In this document: positions 10,763-22,509 of the stretch, one piece after another
How positions within the stretch are numbered: the stretch's first letter is position 1
How the letters are laid out: each line of letters starts with the position of its first letter
From: Melieria omissa
Taxonomy: Eukaryota > Arthropoda > Insecta > Diptera > Ulidiidae
Length of the DNA: 64,000 nucleotides
Assembly (NCBI GenBank): GCA_963971225.1
Contig: OZ020267.1
Span: 147,631,427-147,695,426, forward strand
Direction of reading: 5' to 3'
Made by a program: the position numbers and the translations under genes
Notes under the pieces: generated by a model
Told to the model about the DNA's origin: nothing
The model's database searches: none
What the model saw: the letters and a program-made list of their open reading frames with translations, nothing else

Positions 10763-13027
10763 CGCTGTGAACCACAAGTGAAAGCGTCAATTGCTGTCGT
10801 TACCTTTAAAACTTGTGCTCTGTACAATACCAACAGTAACAACTACAACAACAACAAGTTGCATGTAGATATGGCAAAGTTAACCGCAGCCTAATGGCAC
10901 AAACTTGCGCGTTTCATAAGCAGCAACGTTGCATTGTTGCGCGCATAACAAAAGCAATGTGAATCAGTTGTTGCTGAAGCAGCAACAACATGCAACCGCT
11001 GACAATGGCTGCAAAAATAGCCAAAGTGACACCAGCAGCAATAGCAGTAGCAGCAGTAGTAGTAGTAGGTAGTAGCAACAATAACAAAGTCTAACAACGC
11101 CAACAAAAGCGAAAAATTGCAGCTTCAGCTCCGATTTCTAATGAGCGCCGCACCGAACTGACGCGCACCGCCGGCCGCGCATTGTTGCAATGCCTGTTGC
11201 AATGTGTGCTGGCGCTGGTGCAATTGTTGCTGCTGGTGATGTGCATGCTGCGGTTGCTCACATGAAATGCGAATCTCTCAGTTTCCGCTGCTGTTTTGCC
11301 AAATGGAAAATGGAAATGGAAAATGGTGAATGGTGAATGGTGAATGACTGTGCAGACACGTTAATGGCGATGCGCCGAATGTTCGCCCAACGACTCGCGC
11401 TGGCGCTGGAGCTGCATGGCTGGGCGAGTCCGTTGCTTGGTTTGTTTCCACTTCCGATTTCCGCTTTCAGGACAGTTGACGTCTGTCGTTCGTGCAGCAG
11501 GCATTGTTGCAGCCAAAGTTGTTGCTGCTGCTGCCGTTGTGTCTGTCGACTGCAGCGTACGCTGTGGTTATTGCTGTCATGCTGATTGTTGCGCCTTGCA
11601 TGCGTTCTCGTTGTTGTAGTTGTTGTTGTTGTTGTTGCGTGGCGCACACGTGAAAAGCGTAAATGGACAATTAGAATGGCAAAGTCAGCGCGTGAGCCAT
11701 CGCCATGGCAGCACAGCGGGAATTGCTGCTGCGCTAAAGGCGAAGGGGGCGGGACAGTGTGCAGGACGGAAGCGAAAAACGATAGCAGCAAAGTTTGCCG
11801 TTGCCAGCAAGGCGGCGCTGTCAATATGCGGCCACGACAGAGCAGCAGGGGACCGGCAAGTGTTGGATTTCTCGTTCACTGGCTGCGCTCGCTTTGTGAG
11901 TCTTTCTCTCTATGTGTGTGTGTGTGTGTGTGCCCCATGGGCCTTGGCGAGTTTATCAATTTGAAACAAAAATGTGTGTAAGGCAGCGAAAAAAACGACA
12001 TTCACAAATAAACTAACGAAGCCAAATTGAAATGTAAGAAACGCCTAAGAAAGGGTTTGGGGTAACAGCAAAACAAAAAAATAGAAGAAGAAAAATATGA
12101 AAAACGTTAAGAAAAACGTATGAAAGAAAAAACGCTACCCTAACGAAAAGGATACATTACGTGCAGCCGTGACTGTGCGGATCACATCCGCATCCTTTTT
12201 TTCAGCCCACCTAATACTGTATTATTTTTTTCATTTTTTTTCACCCGCTTTGCGCCTGCGGCCACAATTTGTAGCACACAATTTGCGCAGATGTAAATGT
12301 GCCAGTTTCCGGCTCCAATTCCATCCGCCCCCACACTGCACTCCACTCTATCGGCTGCATGTGTACGTGCCCGCCGGCTGGGGTCACTCTCTACATTTGT
12401 TTCCATTGCCACATTCCACATTTGCTAACCGTTTTCTTCTTTATTTTAGGCCATTTTGCTCGAGAATTATTAACTTTGCAGCCGGCAACCCTTTCGGTGT
12501 TTTGTGTGCGGCACATTATCAAGGATATGCTTAGGCTGCGTGCTACTTCCGCTCAATAATGCTTAAAATATGATGTCCTGCGCGCCCAAGTCGAGCAAGC
12601 AGCGCACATGTTTTATGGCATTTTGGATTATTGCTCAATTTATTTGCGTAAAATGTATGCGAAAAAAATGACCAAATGGCCGTCGGTATAGTGCAGGAAA
12701 AAGGACACGAAATCGGCTGTGAAAATGTGCCATAACCTTGGCAAAATATTCTAAATTGAAATATGGATAATTTAAAAATACTTACAAAAACATTTAAAAA
12801 TAATTTATGAAAGATGGAAGGTGAATTTGTTGGTTGCGGAAACGTAAAAAAAATGCGGATTGAAGAATGGGAAAATGATAGAAAAGTAATTTTCTGAGTA
12901 GAAAATTATGTTTAAAATATGTTAGTAGATCAAAGAAATTGTTTTCTAATTTTCGACTAACATAAAAAAGTACTGAAAAAATTAATTTAATATTAAACAT
13001 GTTTATAGAAATGTCATTGTCACAACT
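10763..13027. other. Gene-free sequence with CAA/CAG and GT microsatellites
   Basis: It contains CAA- and CAG-rich clusters at 10840-10860, 10975-11070 and 11500-11640, and a GT run at 11912-11932. The overlapping open frames at 11258-11981 on both strands are generated by these triplets and show no domain. After 12700 it turns AT-rich. Confidence 0.55.
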
Positions 13028-13292
13028 TAAGGGGGTCAATGCGTGTAAACGGTATATTTTTGGAATCGCGCATACGCCGGAAAAAATTAATGCAATATAC
13101 AATTTTTTTTTTCATTCTTTTATTAAAAGGTAGCAGTGCAAGAAACAAATATTTTTTGTTGGCTTTCTCAAAATGGCGGCGGTGGTGGGGTCCAACGTTG
13201 GGTCCAAATTCTAGTAGAAGTTGTGCCGGCGCCTCAAAAATCATCTTAAAAAATATTTGTTGTTTGTTATTATGAGAAAATATAATTATGTA

Positions 13293-14033
13293 CAGGTGTA
13301 CAACTTTGCTTCCGCCGTTTTTTTTCCAAAATTAAAAGCTTTATTGCGAAAAAGTGCTTACAGATGTATTATTCAAAGTATTGTCCGTCGCTAGCGACAA
13401 CTTTCTCCCATCTTTCCGGCAATTTTCGGATCCCGGCTCGAAAAAAGGAGTCCTCTTTTGACGCTATCCATGAAGCAATCCATTTTTCCAATTCTTCGAA
13501 GGATTGAAAATGTTGATCTGCCAGGCCGTGTGCCATCGAACGGAATAGGTGGAAGTCAGAAGGGGCGACATCTGGGGAATACGGCGGGTGGGGCAAGACT
13601 TCCCATTTCAGCGTTTCCAGGTACTTTTTGACCACTTTTGCGACGTGAGGCCGAGCATTGTCGTGTTGGAGGATGACTTTGTCATGTCGCTCTTGATATT
13701 TTTAAAACGTTGAAACCACTCCCGACACGTTCTTTCACTCAGAGCAGCATCACCGTAAGTTTCTGAGAGCATTCGATGCGCTTCAGCTGCATTTTTTTTC
13801 GAATTGTAACAGAAAAGTAAAACTTCCCGCAAATGGCGAGAATTGGGCACATAAACGGACATTTTCGAGCGTGAATAATACGAAAACAAGAACAACTGTC
13901 ACTGAAACGGCGATGACAATTCGTTAGGCACTGTCCACACTCACTTTAAAGGCATTACCATCTATGTATTTCAACCAGCCTCAGCCGGTACAGCCACCTA
14001 TCGGAAAACGGCGGAAGTAAAGTTGTACACCTG
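13293..14033 (-). mobile_element. Internally deleted mariner element with intact terminal inverted repeats
   Basis: Both ends begin CAGGTGTACAACTTT and continue (G/A)CTTCCGCCGTTTT, giving 29-bp inverted repeats (13293-13321 and 14005-14033) with one mismatch by eye. A TA immediately precedes the left end; on the right one A separates the end from a TA. The element is 741 bp against roughly 1.3 kb for a complete mariner. It lacks the middle of the transposase gene, which reads on the minus strand. Intact ends mean it could once have been moved by an active relative. Confidence 0.92.
13369..13895 (-). pseudogene. Mariner transposase pseudogene, central part deleted
   Basis: Reading the minus strand, the N-terminal portion (13895 downwards) holds the paired helix-turn-helix region: REVLLFCYNSKKNAAEAHRM, then LSERTCREWFQRFKN. 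Just after this, near 13700, the frame jumps to the second catalytic region (HDNARPHVA-like, read in another frame near 13650-13680). The C-terminal part follows: WEVLPHPPYSPDVAPSDFHL and ERWEKVVASDGQYFE. The aspartate of APSDFHLF is the third catalytic residue of the mariner D,D34D triad. The first catalytic aspartate region is deleted, so no active protein is possible. It resembles mauritiana- or cecropia-type mariners; I cannot settle the subfamily. Confidence 0.92.
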
Positions 14034-14429
14034 ATACCTTCTATAGTAAACGAACTAACAAAAAAAATATTTTCTCGAAAATACAACAATACGCTCCAAC
14101 CGAAAAAAATTACTTTTTTTTTCTTAATTTCCCGAAAATGCCGCCGCGGATTTCGTCAAAAACAATGAAATTTTTAGTTAGTTTAGAAGTTCTATGTTAC
14201 AAAAAGTTGCTGCCCAAATTTTAGATCGGTGGGACTAAAACTTGCCGAGATATTCTACTTTCATAATCAAAAACCAGTGTTTCGCCAGCGCGCGTGACTA
14301 GAGCGGGCGTTCGGCTTCATGCGGAACGAATTGACCAGCAGTAAAGAGCTGCTGCAGGGCAACGGGTCATCAGAATTAAAAACCACTTGAGGGGAATATT
14401 CTTAAGACCCCCTGGAGTCTAATCCTGCA

Positions 14430-14830
14430 ACTTTCTCAAGTTCAACTGAAGTTACTCCTATCCCACTCACTCCCACGCAATTATGCGCTGTGCATTAGCG
14501 ACGCAAGGAGTAGCGGACAATTGCGAAAACAGCACACCAAATTGATCTAGCGAGGTCCCCAACCTTTTGCTGTAACCTCCTCACACAAAAGGTGGCGCTA
14601 CGAGCGGTAGCTCGAAATAACGGAGGCGACGTTCCTAAGCGACGTCAGATGGCAGCTACATCACTTAGAACTACCTGCGGCAAGCTAATCACCTACCCTG
14701 GTAGAACAACACAACCAGTTACCGTAACTATAAAAAGGCAAAGGATCTTGTGGAGGCGCTATTCTCCATAGGGTAGTGAACAAGGAAACAAATAAATTGA
14801 TTGTCAAAATTTTGTTTACAATTGTGTTGT
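14430..14830 (+). promoter_or_regulatory. Promoter-like GC-richer island, possible solo LTR
   Basis: Compared with its AT-rich surroundings this stretch is GC-richer. It contains ACTATAAAAAGGCAAAGG (TATA-like, about 14727-14744) followed about 50 bases later by AAACAAATAAATTG, a polyadenylation-like signal. That order resembles U3-R of an LTR. I see no convincing TG..CA ends, target duplication, primer-binding site or internal retroviral-type domains, so it may be something else. Confidence 0.25.
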
Positions 14831-14984
14831 TTTAAACTCGAAAATTCAAAATTAATTAGACAATAATTAGAAATGCAAGTTGAGTACCAAGAAAATATTT
14901 TTGATAATCAAGATCCACAGGAAAATACATGCGAATTTTGTTGTTATTGTTATGATATCACCTCTACTATCATCTACATATACA

Positions 14985-15172
14985 TGCGACCTTTCCAACG
15001 TCACTGGACACCAGTTAGCAGTCACTGCCCTTGAGTCTTATCTCAGTAAAATGGAAATCTCCTCTTCGAATGTATGCAGTAAATGCAATCAAGAACCAGA
15101 AACTTCCATACATATTCCCTGTTGTTGCACTGCACTTAGCAGGAGAGGATTTATGCGACGCCTTAGTTAAGG
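14985..15172 (+). pseudogene. LINE ORF2 C-terminal cysteine-motif fragment
   Basis: The frame holds VTGHQLAVTALESYLSKMEI, then SSSNVCSKCNQEPETSIHIP and CCCTALSRRGFMRRLS. This is the TGH...C-x2-C...H-x4-C arrangement found at the C-terminus of ORF2 in several non-LTR retrotransposon clades that also carry RNase H. It differs from LINE-A and from the copy at 22523, so it is a third family. Only the last ~60 residues are recognisable and the frame ends in a TAA shortly after. Confidence 0.65.
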
Positions 15173-15197
15173 AAAAAGTCTTAAATCAGAAACCTAA

Positions 15198-15300
15198 AGG
15201 GTGCTAAGTTAGGTTGGGTAAGCTGGCTGGCAGTCCTATTCAAGCGGACAGGTGCCAGTTGGAGCAGTTAGAGAAATGTTGACGTTCCTAGCAATGTTCA
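15198..15300 (-). mobile_element. Possible LINE 3' end scrap (opposite strand)
   Basis: TTAGGTTGGGTAAGCTGGCT resembles the plus-strand appearance of the minus-oriented LINE end at 22523 (GGTAGGTTAGGCTGGCTGAC). Read on the minus strand it ends ...CCCAACCTAA. The match is short, so this is tentative. Confidence 0.3.
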
Positions 15301-15308
15301 ACAGGGAC

Positions 15309-15882
15309 TTAACCCTTTCGACGCCAATGTTGAATGACCCCAAATGAATGAATTTGTCACCTTATAGCAAAAACTACGATTAATTTATGGGTTCAATTTA
15401 AGTAGGCACCAACAAATTAATATTTTTAAAAGTGAATCAAAGCAAATTACAACAAATTTTACTGGTAGCCCCCAAATAATTTCCAAAAATTAGCAGCGAT
15501 ATCAGGGAAAGTTTGTGTTCTAATTAAAGTATATGAATTGGGCGCGTTTGATCAAAACTCAGTTTTTTTAATAATGGTAAAATAAAATCAAAAAGTGATA
15601 ATTTTGTATTTTTCATATTATTTTTCATTGTATTTTTCATTTGTTTTTTTATTTTTCCAAAAATATTAAATAATTTTTCTGAAGTTAAAAAATATTGAGA
15701 CAAAATTTATTTAACCCGTTTTAAGCTAAAATTGGTCAAAAGTAAACTAGCTCCAGAACTCTAACAGAGAGATGTGGCGACTTCAAATGTCGTGTGCACA
15801 CTTCTTAGATAAGTGTGTCATGATTTAATTACCAACAAGTAGTATCGAGACACAGGGTAAAATTCGGGGTCGAAAGGGTTAA
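15309..15882 (+). mobile_element. piggyBac-type MITE, copy 1, with TTAA duplications
   Basis: A TTAA at 15309-15312 and another at 15879-15882 flank a 566-bp element. Its left end is CCCTTTCGACGCC and its right end, reverse-complemented, is CCCTTTCGACCCC. TTAA target duplications with CCCT-starting inverted repeats are the hallmark of the piggyBac superfamily. No transposase remains. The interior matches the copy at 32429-33085 in reverse orientation (for example GGGCGCGTTTGATCAAAAC). Confidence 0.88.
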
Positions 15883-18590
15883 TCTCATGCTTGGGGATCT
15901 CTTCGATCCCAGAGAAGAACGGGGTCTCTAAAAAGGTAAGTCGAAGTCTTGAAATAGTAGAACACGGGCAAAGAATGTGCTTCAGTATTTTCTTGGCAAT
16001 TTTGTTCTTGGCATTTATTCGACTCAGTGATGCCAAACTTTTGCGATTGAGCCGTTATTAAAAAGTGCTAAAGAGTGTTAAAACTCAGAAAAGTCCTCAA
16101 ACTGGAGGGTTAAACCAAGGCGTGCACAAAAGATAACCAAAAGATGACTTTAAATGTTGGAAAAACTTTGTTGGTGACAAATTAGAAACTATTGAAAGCT
16201 GATTTCGACTGTCAAAGTTCTTTCAAACTAAATTTTTAGTCTTTAGCCATCGTCACAGATGAAAACAGAGGGTTTCCCGTAAGGAGCAACTTTCTTCTAA
16301 GAACCACCTATGTTTACTTTTCAACACTCACTCTTGAGCAGAGAACCTACAGCGACGCAATTTGCTCTTCGCACTTTGCCGCTGCATTGAAACGCGCTGA
16401 AGCATCCAATTGAAGCGCATTGGCAAAAACAGCCGCTGACCGCTACTTTTGGCCCATAAAAATGCATAATTCATAAGCACATAATTCAGTGAAATGAACT
16501 TCAAGCAGTCACAGCTAGTTGAACTGACGCTATGGCTACTCTACTAACTACGCTGCAGGCAGCTGGTCCGGGAATTCGCTGCTAACTGAATTGGCGCCAT
16601 TTCTCATTCGTATGCGCCGCGGCTTTTACTTGATGGAAATTTTTACTTTGTTTCTTTTTTAGTTTAATTTTATCTATGGTGAGTTGATTGTCGAATTTAC
16701 TTTTAACTAAAGCAGAAAAAAGGAGCCTTTCGAAATGAGTTGCTTTAGGCTTTCGATTTGATGGCTCGCCGCTTGTGTGCGTTCGTTGTTTTGTAGCGCA
16801 ACATAGTTTCATAGTTGTTGTAGATGGCTGCAGGCTTCATTTAAATTGCCAGCCATCGCATTCATCAAATGATGCCCACGAATTTGAATTTAGATGAGCT
16901 AAAGCGCTTTCGCGTCCACACTTTGACGGCCCACAGCTGGCGTTCAGTTGGTCTGATTGCTTTATGCTGCGCAGTTGTTGCCGTCCGTCGTATGGTTTAT
17001 GGCCAAACGACGAAAAGGGCCAGATTCTTGAATCTAATGCAAATAAAACTGCACTAAATAAAGCGATGATAAGTAAACAGAAAATAAAGAAAACCTTAAT
17101 AAAAAATAGAAGGAAACAGCTGTCGGCAGGACATGGGTGTGTGGCTCTTGTCTATCTTATGGAATTATGAATATTTTATGAGTTCGATATAAAGCAGACA
17201 GTACACTTTTCTCCGCTCCAATCTATCCCCTCCTGGCGCTCGTTCAAATTTCGGCTGCTCCTTTTGTCGTTTGCTATCTTTGGAGCAACACAAATCGAAT
17301 GCTGCCGCATGATTCGTTTCCGTTTCCGCTGGCGTTGGGGTTTCGTTATGCGCATTGTTGTGCTTGTTCCTGTTGATGTTATTTCTATACGCATTTTTCT
17401 CCACAATTGAATATTCGTCACACCTGCCTGCCCGCAAAGGTACAAATACACACACACACACACACAGAAAGGCGATTGAGTGAATTGAACATCTGTAGCG
17501 CGTGTGTGGCGTTGAAAATCAACTACAACAACATTCATAGCATTCGTAAAAAATATATATATAGATATATATATCTATTTGCTTTATTGATACGACAATA
17601 TTTCAGGCTTAAAAATACTGTCACATTGTCACACTTTGTGCCATTTGAGAGCGCCAACGCCCACACTCTGCTGCGCCTTGGGCCACGAACCTGTCCTGGT
17701 CCCCTCGCACTCAACGCCTTTGCACGCCCGCGTTGTCATGACATGCTGCAAGCGTTTCACATTTAATACACACACACACACACACACACACACACTTTCC
17801 CCCCACTGCGACGGCACTTATCAGCATTTCAAGTGGCAGCAACGGAGGTGGATTCCAGCTACAGGATGCGAGTCGCTGTCGTGCCGATACTTCCTCGCAT
17901 ATTTTCTATTCTGTAAATTCGATTTGTTAGCAAATCGAGCGAAAAAATTGAATTGAAAAAATAAAAAAAAATATAAATGCTGAAAAATAAAAATACAGCA
18001 ATGGAAACGTGTAGCCGAAAATATTACAAAAAAAAAAGAATCAACTTGAAATGGAAATGAAAATGATTGCAATATTAAAAAGTGTACACGTATGTTGGAG
18101 AGTGTACGATGACACGTTTGTTTGTTATATGTTTTTGGGACAGAGGACAGCGTCATAGATATTGGAAACATGGGTAGGAAGTGAATGAAATTTGCTGGAA
18201 ACAAAAAATTAAATTCGTTGACAGGTCACATAAATAAAGTAATCAACACAGGATGCGTCAAAGACGGCGTAAATATTGCGCAGTTAACTTTTGTAACGAA
18301 GGAAAACAATGGGGAGATGTGTTGGTTCTACGAGCAGGTGGATGGAAAGTTGTATTGGGGATATAAAACTAAAACATGAGAATTTTATTTGAACTGTGTT
18401 GTTAGACTCAGTTGGTGTTTGTATCTATGTAAATATGTTTTCATTAATGGTTTTTTTAAATTTGATGTGGTTTTCTTAATCAGTTATGTCACAATTTTTT
18501 CGAATCTTGGATCCTAAATTCGTATTATTGGACTTGAAAAAGACGTATTTTCTAAAAAATGGATAATTGATATTTAAGATTAGCCAATAA
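15883..18590. other. Gene-free sequence with CA microsatellites
   Basis: No gene is recognised. CA runs lie at about 17449-17466 and 17769-17796, and an ATATAT run near 17551-17578. Open frames are short and without domains. Confidence 0.55.
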
Positions 18591-18599
18591 ATTTATGTC

Positions 18600-19950
18600 T
18601 TGTATTTGCTGGACACTGTCTTTGCACCCAAGTTTGACTTTTTCTGAACGAAAAAGCGTTGAAGCAAAGTTTTACCTAAAAAGGACATGTGAGATCTGTA
18701 AGTCTAAAAGTCTTTTTCTGCTTAGTATGTGTCAGACATCATCTTTGAACGCAACTTTGCCAAGTGGAACTTTTATTCTAAACGAAAAAGATAGCTTTTC
18801 TGAAAAAGACATATGTGATCTTCAAGATACATCGATCTTTACATTTTGACTTTTTTAGAAGTCATCTTTGTATCCAACTTTGCCAAGTTCGACTTTTGTT
18901 CTGAACGAAAAAGATTGTTTCTCTGAAAAAGACATATTGGATCTTCAAGACAAACCGATCTTTTTATGATTTGTATTAGTAAGAAATCATCTTTGAACCC
19001 AACTTTTGCCAGGTTGACTTTTGTTCTGAACGAAAAAGATGGCTTCTCTGAAAAAGAGATATGGGATCTTCAAGATACATCGATCTTTACATTTTGACTT
19101 TTTTAGAGATCATCTTTGTATCACACTTTTTCAAGTTTGGCTATTGTTCTGAACGAAAAAGATAGCTTCTCTGAAAAAGACATATGGGATCTTCAAGATA
19201 TATCGATCACTACATTTTTAGTCTTTTAAAGATCATCTTTTTATCCAACTTTGCCAAGTTAGACTTTTGTTCTGAACGAAAAAGATTGTTTCTCTGAAAA
19301 AGACATAAGGAATCTTCAAGATAAACCGATCATTTTATGATTTGTATATCTAAAAAATCATCTTTGCACCCAACTTTTGCAAGTTCGACTTTTGTTCTGA
19401 ACGAAAAAGATGGCTTCTCTGAAAAAGACATATGGGATCTACAAGATACATTGATCTTGACGTTTTGACTTTTTTAGAGATCATCTTTGTACACAACTTT
19501 GGCAAAATGACATAGGATCTTCAAGTTTAGCTGCTTTGTATTTCTAAGACATCATCTCTACACCCAAATTTGCCAAGTTGAACTCTGAACGAAAACCATG
19601 GCTTTTTTTAAAAATACTTATGGGATCTTAAAGATCAACCTATCTGTTTACATTTGACTTTCTTAGACATCATCTTTGCACCTTACTTTACCAAGTTGAA
19701 CTTTTGTTCTGAACGAAAAAGATGACTTCTCTAAAAAAGACTTGGTATCTTGAAGTTTGGCTGACATATCTATGCTTTGTATGTGTCAGACTTCATTTTT
19801 TTGCCCAAATTTCACCCTTGTTTTGAGCGAAAACTATTTCAAAAAAGATATAACCCTGATCTCTCCAAGTTTGTCAAGTACGACTGTGGTTCCAAACGGA
19901 AAAGATTTTTATTTGAAAAGGCAGTTCGACTTTTGCTGTCTTCTGGGACA
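18600..19950 (+). repeat. ~123-bp satellite with a 370-bp higher-order repeat
   Basis: The marker (G)AACGAAAAAGAT recurs near 18781, 18903, 19028, 19151, 19274 and 19399, with looser copies near 18647, 19584, 19713 and 19826. The six central monomers form two triplets. The first and fourth read AGATAGCTT; the second and fifth read AGATTGTTT followed by AAACCGATC and TTTTATGATTTGTAT; the third and sixth read AGATGGCTTCTC followed by TTTTGACTTTTTTAGAGATC. So like monomers sit three units (about 370 bp) apart and resemble each other more than their neighbours. The array edges are more degenerate. Confidence 0.92.
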
Positions 19951-19976
19951 GCAAAACCATACAAACATCCAAAAAA

Positions 19977-20250
19977 CCATGCGACAAAAATCGAAAAAAT
20001 TGAAAACACACGAAAAAAATCGATATACTCGCGAAACTAGGGACTAGAAGTAATAACTAAAAGAATGAAATTGTTTATATCCTAAACTAATAAAGTTAGA
20101 AGGACGAAATCAAGGATGTGGTAGTGTACATTTTAGTACTCAAAATTATTTTTTATCAAAAAAAAACTGTTGGAAATTTCCAAGGATATTCGACGATATA
20201 GTTTTAAAAGGACATTTTCAAAACCTCTTCGTACTGTAAGTAAGTTTGTG
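19977..20250. repeat. Dispersed repeat R2, copy 2, rearranged
   Basis: The left part (19977-20040, ACCATGCGACAAAAATCG to GATATACTCGCGAAACTAG) is in the same orientation as copy 1. The right part (about 20085-20245, GGAAATTTCCAAGGATATTC and AAAAGGACATTTTCAAAACC) is inverted relative to copies 1 and 3. So this is either a mosaic or an inversion within an R2 copy. Confidence 0.6.
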
Positions 20251-22509
20251 TAATTTTAACATGGGTCATAATTCAATGGAATCAAACTGTTCTTAGATTA
20301 TAAAATAATTGAAGTCAACAACATCCTATTTTTCCTTCTGAAAAGTGAGAAAATGGTCTGAACTACACAGTTCGTTTATGATTTATGTCAGATTATTGAC
20401 CTCAGCAAATGGCTTCACCAATAATTCTTCACTGATTGTACACCTAACATGGCTTAGTCATTGACATCACATTCACTCTTTGGAACCAAAGCAACAAAGT
20501 GCATTTTTACAAAGAAAGCCAAACCCGCACCAATCTGAGAAAGCAGACCAACAGCAAAGCACTCAAGTCAAAAATCTGACCGACGGAAGTAATTTCGCTT
20601 TTTGTTACTTTCCGCTTATGTATTTTTTTTCTCCACTACGCTTGTTTGCAGTCACGTTCAACTCGAAGGACTTTTCTGCCTTTTGTGCCAAAACGGCACA
20701 ACAACTACGTAACCAAACGCTGGCCAAGTTTGGACACGCCGCCACATTTTCATTTATTGTGCGCGCATGAAGCGGCAGATGGAGAAGGAGGGGCAGAGGG
20801 CGACGACAAGAGAGAGCAAACTTTGGCTTTGGCTTTATGGTAAAAGCGTTTGAGAGCATTTTTGGCTTTTGCATTGTGACTCCTGTGCTGCTTCTCACCA
20901 CTGTTCCTTGTGCGTGTGTGTGTGTGCGTTTAATTTCAAAACAAATGGCGGAAGCGGAAGTTGATCATGCAGCGGAAACCACTGCATTGCTGCCACCTGA
21001 CTTCGACAAGTGGTCAGCGCACGAACAACAGTCACTACGGCAAAAATCCAACAACACCAGCAACAATAACGCCAACTGGCGATTTTGATTAAGTGGCATT
21101 TTCGGCTGCCTGGTGCGGCAAGACGAAGGACGACGACAACGATGCGGCGACCGCACCGAAGTGAAGCTGCACAAATGAGCTTTTCGCATGGAAGATTGCA
21201 TTTTGACCGGAAATGCTGCTGGCACACGATGAAGAATGAAGAATGAACGCAGTGCACGGTTGCATAGGTTGGACGGGCTTGAGGGACGAGCGGCGCAAAC
21301 ATTGGGGGCCGGTGCACGAAAAACCACTTGGTGGCAGTTGGTGTTTGGTGACTTTCGGTTTACTGACCAACGTCATGAAAACAACAACAACAAAAACACT
21401 AATAGGAGAACAACACGAGTAGAAGAACAGCAACAAAGTCGTTGGTTGGCTGCGTTGCTTGTGCGCTCATTTTTGTTGTTGTTATTTTAAATGTTGTGTT
21501 TGTTGTTGCTTTAGTTGTTGTTGTTGTTGCTGGCACAATTGCCAAAACGAAACGAAGCATTAAATTGAAAACAATTGTTAAACGATTAGAAGAAGAAAAG
21601 CGCTGCCAGACATTGAACAAAGCACGCAGACAGGGAAAGAGTTTTCTCGAGTAACGGTGTACGTTATTTTTTTCGATTTACCGTTATAAATGATTGAAAA
21701 CTGCTCACAGAAAAGTGCATTGTTGGCCGTTGTAATGATTGTGCTGATCTGTTGTTGTTGTTGTTACCCTTAAAGTGCTAACTTTTGCAAACGTGTTGCA
21801 TAAAGTTGCACATGTCTGTGGTCGTCGCGTACTTATTATGCATAACTAATAAAATGAAAAAAAAACTGCACTGCAAGCAACTTTTGCCGCGCAAGTTGCT
21901 GTCAAACTTTATTGCCATACAACAGTAACAACAATCAATGCAACAGCAACAACAACAACATTTGCTGTAAAGTGCGCATTTTGCTTGTGCCGATGGCAAT
22001 GTTTGAAATTATAAATATTCTTTTTTTTTATTATTTTTATTTATTTTAGCTTTTATTTATTTTATCTTTTGATTTATTTATTTTTCACTGGAGTTGCAGT
22101 TTTATTTGCAACTTTTACCACACACTGCACCGCATGTTGCAGCATGCAAAGCAAGTAAGTGTGTGCAACGGGAGATGGAGCGTGTTGCGTCTAATTAGTG
22201 TGAAATAAGTTTTTTCGTTGGGTTCGCAATTGAGAGGAGAAGGAAAGGAAAGGATGTGCGTGTGTGTGAGTGTGTTTGTAAGTATTAAGTGTTTGTTGTT
22301 GTTGTTATTGCTTGTGTGGCTATAAAAGTTATTTACATAAAAGACAGTGACATGTCTTAAAATATGATCTAAGGGGTTTTCATTTATAGTTAAAAACAAT
22401 TAATAGCAATTTAATTTTTAATTTTTTTTATATTTTGTGGAAAGGATTTGGTTTTTTTGTATTAGTTTCGAGTCAAAATTTTAACATACTGGCATTTTAC
22501 AGTTAATCT
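20251..22509. other. Gene-free sequence rich in CAA/TTG runs
   Basis: CAA or TTG runs lie at about 21050-21070, 21377-21395, 21475-21535, 21750-21765 and 21940-21962. An AT-rich stretch lies at 22018-22090. Several overlapping open frames appear on both strands but none shows a conserved domain. Confidence 0.55.

Larger units (their letters stand above)
13028..14412. repeat. Possible older element bounded by GGGGGTC / GACCCCC, host of the mariner insertion
   Basis: CTTAAGGGGGTC at the left (about 13026-13037) is mirrored by CTTAAGACCCCCT at about 14401-14413. The arms beyond these few bases do not match well. The interior shows AAAATGGCGGCGG (about 13171) against AAAATGCCGCCGCGG (about 14137). 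It could be a decayed transposon of about 640 bp once the mariner is removed. Weakly supported. Confidence 0.25.

Noticed and set aside
11258..11981. Several overlapping frames of 110 to 190 codons on both strands
   Set aside because: Driven by CAA, CAG and GT repeats. The Gln/His/Ser-rich or Cys/Val-rich translations mirror each other and show no conserved motif.
14430..14830. Full LTR retrotransposon
   Set aside because: No second LTR, primer-binding site, gag, protease or integrase motif is found nearby. Only a weak solo-LTR possibility remains.
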